A DNA stretch of 64,000 bases from the NCBI RefSeq assembly GCF_016802725.1, contig NC_052677.1, forward strand, positions 17,286,329 to 17,350,328, written 5' to 3'. The position numbers were made by a program, and so were the translations under genes. A model generated the notes under the pieces. The model had not been told where the DNA came from. It was given only the letters and a program-made list of their open reading frames with translations, and did not search any database. Of this stretch, positions 1-10,976 are shown in pieces. Numbering within the stretch: the stretch's first letter is position 1; every line of letters starts with the position of its first letter. Source of the stretch: Solenopsis invicta. Lineage: Eukaryota; Arthropoda; Insecta; Hymenoptera; Formicidae.

Positions 1-551
1 ATAGGACTTTCTCATGGGCATCAAGTGGTGCCATGGGGTGATCCAGAATCTTTAGCCTTGATACAAAGACAATTGGATGTCGATATTCTCATATCTGGGC
101 ACACACATAAATTCGAAGCTTACGAACATGAAAATAAATTCTATATCAATCCTGGATCAGCTACTGGAGCTTACAATCCTCTAGATACGTAAGTTTTTTT
201 CAAAAAGATATAGAAATGATATAAAAGAAAAGATTGAAGAGCACATACTTTTGAGAAAAATATTTTTTTTCTGTAAATCTTTTTTATTTATTTAATGTAA
301 CCTTACAATTAATCATTAATTTATAAAGTATTTCTTTTGAAAAAATAAGGAAATGTAATTTACAACGATAATTATTATTTTAATAAAGAAATCCTGTAAG
401 AATTTTGTTTTAATTATCTTTTTTCTTTTTTAGGTCAGTTATACCATCATTTGTGTTGATGGATATTCAAAGTTCAACAGTGGTTACTTATGTGTACCAA
501 TTGGTCGGAGACGAAGTTAAAGTAGAAAGAATTGAATATAAGAAGAGTTAG
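1..551 (+). CDS. Vps29: VPS29, retromer subunit (3' part, 5' end outside window)
   Basis: The C-terminal 101 residues of VPS29, the metallophosphoesterase-fold subunit of retromer, which recycles cargo from endosomes to the Golgi and plasma membrane. Two exons are seen: 1-188 and 434-551, stop TAG at 549-551. The split codon AC|G (Thr) is restored across a GTAAGT...TTTTAG intron. The visible protein contains ISGHTHKFEAYEHENKFY, the conserved His-containing loop of the phosphoesterase fold, then NPGSATGAYNPLDT, and ends VKVERIEYKKS, as in animal VPS29. The family is about 182-186 residues long, so roughly 80 N-terminal residues lie upstream of the window. The gene runs towards UFD1, which is on the other strand. 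Identification is firm; only completeness is limited. Confidence 0.95.
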
Positions 552-1232
552 AGCCAATGGAAATTTAAGAATATACCTATTACGGGTTATATCCAAAATT
601 TATAACACAATTATGTGCATGAGTAATCAATATTTGCCGAGTACTTTTAATCAGTCTCGGATTAATTAATTAGCATTTAAGAGTAATTATTGAATCATAT
701 ACTTATTGTATATAAAATGATATCAATATTATATATAAAAGTTTTCTCGGATTTAAAATAAGTTAATATCAAATTAAAATAAATATTACTTTGATGTAAC
801 AAATTTTAAATTTATAGATTTATAAATTTTTCGAAAAGAATTCCTAAAAAAGGAATATAAAAATAGTATCAAAAACGAGAATACTCCTGTAAGTTTCAGT
901 TTAGAACTCTATAAGACTATTATGTATGGCATTTAATATATACAGTCACTTTAATCCTTTTATTTCCATAGAAAAACATGACATGAAAGATGAAACATTA
1001 TTTTTTTTCTGTTTAAGTGACAGAAAAATAGATGCGTATATCATATTAAAATCTTAGTAATGACTTTTAGATAATATCAATAATTGAAGTAAAAGTAATA
1101 TTAATAATTGACTATCATTTAATTATATTTTTATAACAAAAGAGAATATCCACAATACAACATTCATTCCGGCAAACACTCTTAAATATTTATAAATTAA
1201 AAATAATAAACAATATTGCTTCTTATATTCTA
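552..1232. other. Convergent 3' region between VPS29 and UFD1
   Basis: AT-rich DNA between two stop codons that face each other. It should hold both 3' UTRs. No ORF or repeat structure stands out. Confidence 0.6.
778..783 (+). terminator. Candidate poly(A) signal of VPS29
   Basis: AATAAA 227 bp after the VPS29 stop codon, in AT-rich DNA where such hexamers also occur by chance. Confidence 0.3.
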
Positions 1233-2447
1233 TCACTTTCTGGATTTTCTCAAAAGAGTAAATCCTTCGCCAGTAAACGCCTTAAATTCATCTGGATCCT
1301 TTGTCTGAAATAATAGAAACGACATTAATCACACAATATTATAAATATCACCTGCGATATAAATCATCATAAATTCACATTAGATTTGGATTTCACAGTA
1401 AAATTCAAGACAGAATTCTTTTGTAATTCTCATAATATAGAATTCCAATTTGAGCCCTTACCTCCTTATTATTCGCTGGCTTCATATTTCGCAAGAACCT
1501 GAGAGTACCTATTTGATACTCGTAATCCGGTATTCCTCGAACATAGGTCGGCTTGGCAGCTACGGTTTCCTGCTTGGGCGTTTCTTTACGCTTTTTACCA
1601 TCCAGCCGGACACCTTCACCTTGGAAAGGTACAAAGCCAGTCTGCGCTGGCATCATATCAGCCAGATGCTCTATGTCGTCCTCTTCTTTCTTTGCCGCTC
1701 GCACTGGCTCTTTGTAGCCTACCGGTGGCGCAAATTCCACGTTCATGTCGCACTCGATGATACTGACCGCTGGACCAGGCTTAGTTTCAAGCACGCACAT
1801 CTCGTAAATCTTTTGATTGTATTTGATTGCAATCACATCGCCCGTGGTTAGACAGGCAAAGCTACGCAGGCCGTTCTCCAATACTGCCTTTGGGTTTGTG
1901 ATATCCAGAAAATCCTCCGACTGTGGTTGAAAGCGTGAAAATGTTGCAACTGGCAATGACACACTCTCTACATTTAGTAACTCGCCTTCCTCCAACAAAA
2001 GATTATGCATCATCTACAAGAAAACATAGTAATCTATAATTTATTGTTACTTTATAAGTATATATGTATAAAATATGGCTTTTCTAACTTACCCAGTAAG
2101 GTAAATAGACTTTGCCTTCGTCGGCAATGAACTCCAATACACCACAATGAGTAATTCTGTTTGTCTTCTTGTTGGTCAATTTAAATAGCATTGGGTAAAT
2201 GATGTTGAGCCTGGTGAGCTGCTCCAGAGCAGACGGTGGCATGATTACTGAAAAACAAACACATTGGCACAAAGTAACCTCCTTGTTTTCCTCCAGTTAT
2301 CAGTTGATACCCACTCTTGCCGCCGCGTTCAACGTCCTGGCGATAAGTCCCGGGCAACATCGACACTGAGAAACATTTATATTGGGTGTTGAAGGGCCGC
2401 GGAATCTCCGGGAACATGTTGAACCCGAACTGAAACTGGAAAGTCAT
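1233..2447 (-). CDS. Ufd1: UFD1, ubiquitin fusion degradation protein 1
   Basis: Subunit of the UFD1-NPL4 adaptor that brings ubiquitylated substrates to the p97/VCP ATPase, in ER-associated and chromatin-linked degradation. Four exons in reading order: 2447-2315, 2247-2093, 2013-1462 and 1304-1233 (303 residues; human about 307). The N-terminal double-psi barrel is recognisable from NTQYKCFSVSMLPG, the restored junction GGK-IIMPPSALEQL, and CGVLEFIADEGKVYLPYW-MMHNLLLEEG. FLDITNPKAVLENGLRSF follows. The short last exon supplies KDPDEFKAFTGEGFTLL, the conserved C-terminal p97-binding-like segment. The start is ATG at 2447; a second in-frame ATG ten codons later (FNMFPEIP) is possible. All borders are GT/AG and the phase is intact. 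Family assignment is certain. Confidence 0.96.
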
Positions 2448-4438
2448 TCTGCTGAATCGTTAACCTCAACCTCAACTACACCCTTGAGAAACAGATTTCA
2501 ACAAGACTTTTGCCATTTCCCTGATAGCCACTGATTTCTCAACTCTCTTACCATGTTTGCAGTTGATTCTCTTGACAATTTTTCCTTTTTATGGGATTTT
2601 TTCTATAACGACAACATGAACCTTCAACGAAAGAGTCAAGACATTTGTACACATACCACTGTGTAGTGTGTACTTACATTGTAGCAGACGACGCTGCGTG
2701 CAAATATGCGCAACAACGATCGGAAAAATATGCAATTATTCTTTTCTTTTTTAAGAGAATTTTCTTCTATTTTTTTATATAAGTAAATATTTATAATTCT
2801 TATATAAATATTTTATTATCTATATGTATAATTATATTTTCCAGGGTTAAGTAAGTTAATATTTCTTTTTAAATAAATTAAGTTAAAGTTAATGGTTTAT
2901 AAAATTTAGTTACATTAAAAGTTGCACATGCTTGAACTAAAATATAACTCAAAAGTTATGTTAAAATTAAATTGACTTCAATTCACAATTTACTTAGATT
3001 AGTTTTGTTCTGTTTTTAATTGTGGAATTGTTAATATTCTATGACTTTGGAATTCTTTCTACACATTAGGATATTCACATAACAATTCCATCAAACGTAC
3101 AGCACTATTTTAAAATAATTAGACACAAATTTTTTAAACAAAGAATTACTTTTCAATTAAGTTTCGCAATTATCTCAATTATAGCAATGAAAAACACACA
3201 CTGGCTCCTCATAATTTTCTTAATAATCTTATCAATTTTTAAAATTATCAATATTTTCACGCCTGTTGTTCACATCAGGTTTTATGTACACGTGGAATTC
3301 AAATATATATTTTAATAACTATTAATTAATCATATCAAAATTATATTTTAAATATATAAATATTAACGCTAAAGAAGAGGAATACAATTGCGTATTAAAA
3401 ATTGTATATTTTTCCTTAAAATGTAACTGTGAATTATAGGATGAAAAAGATAAGAGAAAAAGTGAAGAAAATATTAACATGATCTTTAGATATATTACAC
3501 TCTTTAAAATATAAACTTTACAAGAAATATGTGTATTCTATAAAGCTCTTCAGATAGCTATAAATAGCGAGGATATACAATACATATAACAAGATACAAA
3601 TTCTTTTATCCAAAATTTTCCCCTATTCCAATTATTTTTCCTTAAACTAGTTCTTGTGCTGCCTCACATTACTTCTCATAAATGTTATAATAAGAAAGAA
3701 TGGAAGATATTTTTGTTATGTATTATTCAAAATAGAATTCGGAATCGTAAAATTTAGAATAGAGGAAAATATTTGTTCCCAATGATCTTAAAATAAAAAT
3801 TGTAAAATTAAACGCTACATATAAAAAATGGATCGTATTACAAAAACAGCGGGTTTTACTGGAATCTAATATGTACAACTGCAACAAATATTCAACATTC
3901 AAATATTTGCAACTTGCACTGCTCACTCGCGTTAATACAAATTCTATAAAATACAATTATCTCGTCTTCGTACAGCACAGATATGTAATACAAAAAATAT
4001 TATTTTTTTAAAAAAATATCAAAATATATTTACTTATGATATCTAAAATATCTAACTTGAAATATTTAAAATATATTATAAAAATAAAAAAATTTGGTTC
4101 ATTAAATTCAATGATCTCGCATATATATTTATCACAGTATATGTTACTAATTATGTGCTATTGTACAATATATTATTTAGCACAACAGCAAATAGATTCA
4201 CAAATATTTAGAAACCAAGATAAATCATGCATATTTCAGAATTTTCAGAATTATCTATTTCATATCCGTGCTGTGTGGTTTTGTATATATTTTTCTTGAT
4301 TAATTGTAAGTTACTTTTAATTGCTCAAGTTGTATACTGTAAAATAGACTATATATTATCATTGGCAGGCTATATATTATCAAGGCGGCTTCGGGTGAAT
4401 GATAATATATATTTAACTTGTCAGTTTAGTGGTGGAAG
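2448..4438. other. Intergenic region between UFD1 5' end and GOT2 3' end
   Basis: About 2 kb of AT-rich DNA upstream of UFD1 and downstream of GOT2. It should contain the UFD1 promoter and GOT2 3' UTR. Short ORFs here (3723-3956, 4036-4299, 4227-4532) have AT-driven composition; the last overlaps the GOT2 terminal exon antisense. No other feature is supported. Confidence 0.5.
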
Positions 4439-7400
4439 TTACTTGGTAACTTCGTGCATCGCATGTGCCAAATATTCTACATTTTTAGACGTCACGCCGG
4501 CCATGGAGATGCGACCGTCCTTAGTCAGATAAATGCTAAAGTCCTTTGTAAGTTTTTCTACCTGTTAAAAGATTGACAATAATTAAAAAATCAATAATTA
4601 ATCATAATAGCAATAAGTTTTTGAATTTCTTGTTTAAAAAAGGAACATAAAAATTATTACTAAAGTATTAACCCTATTTATATGCAATGGGATTATTCGT
4701 ATCCCGCGTATTTGTTTTTTTTGAAAATATAAAAGGACTAATTAAAAAAAAAGTTATAACATTTATATACCATTGTTTTTATAAATAAATGGTCACAAAT
4801 TTAGGCTATTTAGGAACGTCAAAGGTCCCTGGTAAAAAATTTTTCTTAGAATTTTTATACAAATTTTTTTTTTAATGTTTTAGAAATATTAAAAAACACA
4901 TATTTACACTTTTTTGAAAATATTTTTAAAAATGTCGGACTCAATGTGTGTAGAGAAAATGAATTAATATAGAAAAAAGGAGATTACCTCATTCGGCTTT
5001 AGACCAGTGTAACAGAACATTCCGATCTGATCGGTGATGTGAGACCAATCACGAGTGCTGCCGTTCTTCTTCAGATTGTCGCGCAGTTTCGTGCGAACCG
5101 AAATAATGCGATCGGCCATACCCTTCACATCACCTAGCCATTCCTTTCGCAATTCAGGATCGCCAAGGATCTCGTTAACTATACGAGCTCCGTAAATCGG
5201 CGGGTTTGAGTACATTGGCCTAATTAGAATCTTCAGTTGCGACAGAGTGCGGGCAGCCTCATCTTTACTAGATGTCACTAGAGTGAATGCTCCAATACGT
5301 TCACCTAAGAAAATAAAAGAGGAATTAATATAATTGTTTCCTTTTTCACTCATATATATGTAAAATGTTTTATACGCACCATAAAGACCCATATTCTTTG
5401 CATAGGATTGAGCTAAGGCAATTTTGTGACCTTCTTTAATGAATAGTCTGACTGCATAAGCATCTCTTGTAAGATCTCCTGCAGAAAAATGTATCAAAAT
5501 AGAAAAAAAATGTTAGATTGTACAAGTATTAAAATTGTAAAACTTAAATTATAAATCTAATATTAATACAACTATTTTATTATTAATAAACATTAACATA
5601 ACGTAATAGATTGCATTTGAAAATACCTGAGGCAAAGCCTTGATATGCCATATCGAAAAATGGAAACAAATTCTTCTTTTTAATTAGAGTAGACAATTCT
5701 CCCCATTGTTCCGGTTTGGGATCAACGCCAGTGGGATTGTGAGCACATGCATGTAGAAGGATGATTGATCTCTCAGGAATATTCTATTCATAGATAATAT
5801 CATTAGTGTGATAAAATATTAATTTCTTTTTAAAGTTATTGTTAATTAATGCAATGTTAATTATAATGTCATTTGACGTTAATCAATGTAATTATTAATT
5901 TTATGAGCAATGTGTCTCGTATAATTTCTGTGCCCATATATTATTATTTAGATTTGTGTTAAAAATTACATTATCAATATTTAAAAAACAAAATTTTTGT
6001 GTTAGTATATTAATATTAGCTATTACAATTTTAATTAATATGATGCCAAATTCTGTGACTAATATTTATCTTTGAGACATTTTCTGCCAATGCATGCATT
6101 CATTTTCAAGATAATAATTATCTTGTTTATTAAAAATCTCTGGTACTAACAGATATATCTTCTACTACTCCTTTAAAATCCAAACCACATGTTTTTGGAT
6201 CGTAATAACGATAAGATTTGACCGTAAGCCCAGCAAGTTTAAATAAAGGAGTATGATTTCCCCATGAAGGAATTGGTAGATAAATTTCCTTATTGCCAGG
6301 AAAATGATGAGACAAAAATTGTGCTCCAACAAAGAGAGAACCAGTTCCAGAAATTCCTTGAACTGTTGCATTCTAAAAAAAAAGAGATATCTTTATTAAG
6401 AGAAAATTTTTCATGTTATTTTCATCATAATACTCACCAATCCATTCGCAACAACTTCATTTCCCTCCCCAAGAGCTAGATTAATACTGTGCTGACAAAA
6501 CTCGAGATTGCCAGCAATTGTGGAGTATTCTTTGTCCATTTCCTTGATTCGTATTTTCTCCTCTGCCTATCACAAATAATGCAAAGTATTTTATAATAAA
6601 TAAAATTTTATAAGTTTTATATTCATTTAATAATCATTATATAATCTTTTACATTATGTCTTACATATAATATTCGTTCTCATCTTTCAGAATTTGATAT
6701 CTTGCTTATAACTAACCTTACGAACACTCGGGAGAACATATGGTTTGCCATTGTCATCTCTGTAAGCACCAGCGCCCAGATTGATCTTCTTTGAATTTTG
6801 ATCTCTTTTGTAAGCTTCCGTGACTCCCAGAATAGCATCTGGTGGTCCCATTTCAACATGAGACCACCATGAACTGTAATATATACTTTTGTTTAATAAA
6901 TTGTAGTTATTTCTTTTTTTAATTCTACATCAAAAATCCCATTTAATTCCATATCAAAAATTCTATGCCAATCTCTAATTTCATATCAAATAGATAAGAT
7001 TATTGTTCAAGAGCATTGAAAGTTACAACATCAGTTTCATACAAAAGTATAAAAATTTATATTTACATGCAAAATAACTTTAATTTTTAATTAATTTAAT
7101 TAAAGGGGCAGATGTGTGCTCTTTCAGAATTTTGAAAATTGATTAAATTAATTAAATTAATTTAATTATTATATCCTTTACATCGATTCTTAATATTCTT
7201 TTCTGCATTTTTACAACTGTGTACATCGAAGCCTTCTTAAAATAATTACAAGCATTAATAATTAAAATTCCAATAATTCCAAAATGATAATCGTAATCGT
7301 CATCGAGAAGTGGATACGATAGCTGAGCAATTTTGTGAAGGTCGAAAGGTCATTCGAACGAATATCCAAAAAGTCTCACCTAGAGGATCTCGCGGCCATC

Positions 7401-7468
7401 GAGAAAGAATTGCAGGCGCTCTTCAAGAAATTGCCAGTCGTCACGAGCAGCCTTGTAGTATGTGCCAT
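4439..7468 (-). CDS. Got2: Mitochondrial aspartate aminotransferase (GOT2 type)
   Basis: PLP-dependent enzyme interconverting aspartate + 2-oxoglutarate and oxaloacetate + glutamate in the mitochondrial matrix; part of the malate-aspartate shuttle. Eight exons in order: 7468-7380, 6873-6717, 6566-6438, 6372-6151, 5783-5627, 5478-5380, 5304-4988 and 4561-4439. They add up to exactly 430 residues, the length of mammalian GOT2. Exon 1 encodes a basic, Ser/Thr-rich presequence (MAHTTRLLVTTGNFLKSAC) typical of matrix import. Exon 2 opens SSWWSHVEMGPPDAILG. The PLP-binding lysine lies in SYAKNMGLYGER (K279 of the precursor). Other family blocks are LLHACAHNPTGVDP, SYRYYDPKTCGLDF and the C-terminal LTKDGRISMAGV with the substrate-binding Arg. 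Exon phases all agree. It is head-to-head with the THOC6-like gene. Confidence 0.97.
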
Positions 7469-8533
7469 TTGAAGTATGATCTTTCGCAATTTCCTATCTT
7501 TTCAAACGTGGAGAACAGGTGTTAATTACAGACAATATCGGACTCCGAACCCCGACTAACCGGTGCCGACTTGGAGTACTTGGACTAACTGGAACGGTCC
7601 ACGGGTCCACGGAACGCGGCGGTCACATGATCGATGCGGAATGCGACAAAGTTGTCGTAAGCAACCGCGTGTTATCAACGTGATTACGTCAGTATTAGAG
7701 TGTTTTTTTTTCTTCATAATTATTTTTCGCTTCGCGCACGAAAACATTGTTTTATAATTTACGTTTACGTCGTATGACGTTCGAGTTCAAATGTGAGAAG
7801 TTCACGTCGTTCGAAATCAGAATTCATGGAACGTGTTTTTTGCGCGAGAATTTTCTGTTTTTGTTTTACACGTAATTAAATCTTAGAAATTAAATTTTTC
7901 TTTTTAAAATTTAAAATTTATTTTGTCATTAAAATATTTTTAATTGTCGAAAACGACTAGTTTCTATATAGAAACTGGCATTTTCCTAACCTAACCTAAT
8001 TTAACCTAGTTTGTTGATAGTAAACAAATATTAGAGCGGCTTCGCGTGTGGTCCAGTAATCTTGTTTTTACAATTATATTTTGTAAGACTGAAAGATTTG
8101 TGAAAAAAAACTTTGATAGTGTAGGCAATTAACTTAATTAGAACTTTAGGAAATCAGTTATAAAAGCTAACTTTAATTCAAATTATTAAAATTAAAAGTG
8201 ATAAAGACAACTCCTATAATATATAGATATCACTTTCTTTGGATTGTATTTTCTCCGTAGTTCTTTTGATATTGTATTCACATAAGTATCAACCATAGAT
8301 TAATGTTCTTTTTATAATGGACAAGAAAAAAATCTATGAAATCATCTATTAAACTTAATTGAATTGGAAGTTTGAATGTTGATATAAATATATTGCTGGG
8401 CTTTATATAGTGACAATTTTTGAGAATGCGGATAATTTATTCTACAAATAATCCATAGAAATATTGCTTTCATTAACAATTCAGGCATTATACTTATTTT
8501 ATTGTGCAGTATATATAACAAATTGTGAGGAAA
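7469..8533. promoter_or_regulatory. Divergent promoter region GOT2 / THOC6
   Basis: 1065 bp separate the two ATGs of genes transcribed away from each other, so both 5' UTRs and promoters must lie here. The GOT2-proximal half (about 7540-7870) is richer in CpG; the other half is AT-rich. At 7985-7999 there are three perfect CCTAA units followed by a degenerate continuation. Two antisense ORFs overlapping at 7556-7757 are mirror images of CpG-rich DNA and are not called as genes. Confidence 0.5.
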
Positions 8534-10208
8534 ATGATAGAATCAACTGACAAGAAGTTACTTTACAACACTGTGCTGTCGCAGACCTTTTCACCTGATG
8601 GAAATTATCTTTTGGCTGGCAACATCTATGGAGATGTTTCAGTATTTGAGTAAGGGAGTATTTGAATAAGAAATTTTCTTAAACAATGAATGTATATTTT
8701 GTAAAAATTTTTTCTTAGAATTTTTAAAAGTTCTAAAATTTTTCAGAATTTTGGTATAATTTTATAACTTTAAAAAGTTTTTCAGACTTTTTATACAAAT
8801 TAGAATATTTTTTAGAAATGAGAAAGTATACATTTTTTTTTTCTCGAATTCTTCATATACATATATATATAGAGAATCTTACAACAGTTGCAAAGCTATT
8901 CAGTTAAATAGTAATAATTACTATTAATAATTATTTAATTTATGATTACTCAATTGCTAAATTTCCAAACAGTCTGTCAAAGGTCTTAGGGCCCAATAAA
9001 GTGGAGGAGAATGAGTTACAAGGACCCAGTTATCGCTTTGCTACCCATCCTGATCAAGAAGTCTCATGTATGCTCTCCGTAGAGAATTTTCTTGTGACAG
9101 GAACACGTGGCGAAATATCAGGATGGGATTGGAAAGCGATCACGACGAATAAAGCTCCCAAAAGCAAAGTTTCTTGGAATATACAAATTCCTGTTAACAA
9201 GTAAGTGAAAATGACAGAGTATAATTAAAGTAAAATGTATATCAATACATTTTACATGGATATGTTGAAAAATTATATAGATTATGAAATATATTATAGA
9301 ATAAGTTATAAAACATATATTTCTTTTCAGAGACAGTTATGATAAGCCAGACATAAATTACATGGTGTACTCAAAAGTGAATAATTTATTATATGTTGGC
9401 TGTGGTGATAATAACATTTATATCATAAACATAGAGGACAGAAAAATTTTGAGATGCATGCAGGGTCACACCGATTACATACATTGCCTTGCCATAATGT
9501 AATTATTTATCTGGTACAGATACATTGCACAAAAGTGATGCTATTCTCATAATTTTAAAAAGTTTCTTTATAAATTTTAGGGACAATCAGCTTGCATCCT
9601 GCAGTGAGGATGGTTCTGTGAGATTATGGGATTTGCGCAAAAAGGAGAACACTAACATATTAACACCCCATTTAGTAGACAAAGTCGCTCGACCGCGATT
9701 CGGAAAGTGGATCGGCGCTGTTGATTTCACGGAAGACTGGTTGGTAAGTAACAATAACAATAATGTATTTACCTACAATTTTAAAAAATGAGCAGAGCAT
9801 TATATATATCAAATAATAAGGAATAAATAAAAAATTACATCTAAATTAATATTTTTTAAATTTTCATTTCGATTTATTTAATTTCAGCTGTGTGGTGGTG
9901 GGCCCAGTTTATCATTGTGGCATATGCGAACGATGGAGGTTGCGACAGTTTTCGATCTGACTGATCAAGGGATTCATGTCGCAGAGATCTACGAGGATCG
10001 TGTCATCGCTGGTGGCACGACCGACCATGTTCATCACATGACATACCAAGGCGAAGTTCTAGCCAAAGTTCCTACTTCGAGTCTCACAGTCTATAGCGTA
10101 GTGCATCAAGAAACACCACACAAGGTGCTCAGCGTCGCTGGCACTTCGAACTGCATCGACATCAGTACAAACTTTAATTATCGTGAAATGACACTTAAGT
10201 TTGCGTAA
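8534..10208 (+). CDS. Thoc6: THO complex subunit 6 homologue (WD40)
   Basis: WD40-repeat subunit of the THO/TREX complex, which couples transcription to mRNA packaging and export in the nucleus. Five exons: 8534-8649, 8973-9200, 9331-9498, 9581-9743 and 9888-10208 (331 residues; human about 341). The protein begins MIESTDKKLLYNTVLSQTFS and continues SPDGNYLLAGNIYGDVSVF, like the N-terminal repeat of THOC6. Strong THOC6 landmarks are VLRGHTDYIHCLAL-like QGHTDYIHCLAIM, EDGSVRLWDLRKKEN, GKWIGAVDFTEDW and LCGGGPSLSLWH; human THOC6 has CGGGPALTLWH. The C-terminus NFNYREMTLKFA corresponds to the last strand of the propeller. All introns are GT/AG and short. The next gene downstream is convergent. 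Confidence 0.93.
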
Positions 10209-10976
10209 GACTTATTAGAACGAATTATGTTTTATTACGAAATAGGAATTTAATTTTCAAATAAGGATCTTGATCCTTTTTCGAATAACTGGAATGAATA
10301 AAAATTAATATAATTTCTTAGATTTTTGCAATTTTTTAAATAAATATATTAATAAAGTATACATTTTTTATACGATACGATGTTTCTTTTGTACAAATAT
10401 ACAAAGCGATGAAATGCAAAGATAGATACGCATACATTTGTTCTTATAATTGCACTTTTTTTGCTTAAAGTGGTAAAAACAATACAAAAATATGGAATAA
10501 ACAATATATGTAAGTATTTGCCAAATAATTTTGGCAACATTTTTTATGATTATCAAATATCATACATAGAATAATCAATATATCTATTCTCACATTTCTT
10601 TTTTTCATTTTTTATTTATAAATTAAAAAATTTTATACATAAAAGAATAAAAAAAAATTAATCTGAATAAAAATATAAATTTAATAAAAATGAGTATTTC
10701 TTTTTAATTAAAATTAATATTTAATAAATAAATACTGAACTTGTGGTATCACATTTATGAAACAAAAAAGAATCCTTTAACTTATAATACAATTATTTAA
10801 AAATGGGACCAAAATTCTTTTTATATCATAATTACAGAATCAACTGTTAATGGACTAATTCGAATCTGCACAAATGGCAGTATTTTAAGGATATTGCCTT
10901 AAGAGTGCAATATCACACTTCGAATTTTGTGAACGGGAGCTACCCCGTGAATAAGCATTTCTCCGGTTGAAAGAGA
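10209..10976. other. Convergent 3' region THOC6 / SH3 gene
   Basis: Very AT-rich spacer that should contain both 3' UTRs. No convincing ORF; the minus-strand ORFs at 10349-10556 are low-complexity. Confidence 0.5.
10297..10302 (+). terminator. Candidate poly(A) signal of THOC6
   Basis: AATAAA 89 bp after the stop codon. A short inverted repeat (AAGGATC..GATCCTT) lies just before it at 10263-10278. Confidence 0.4.
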
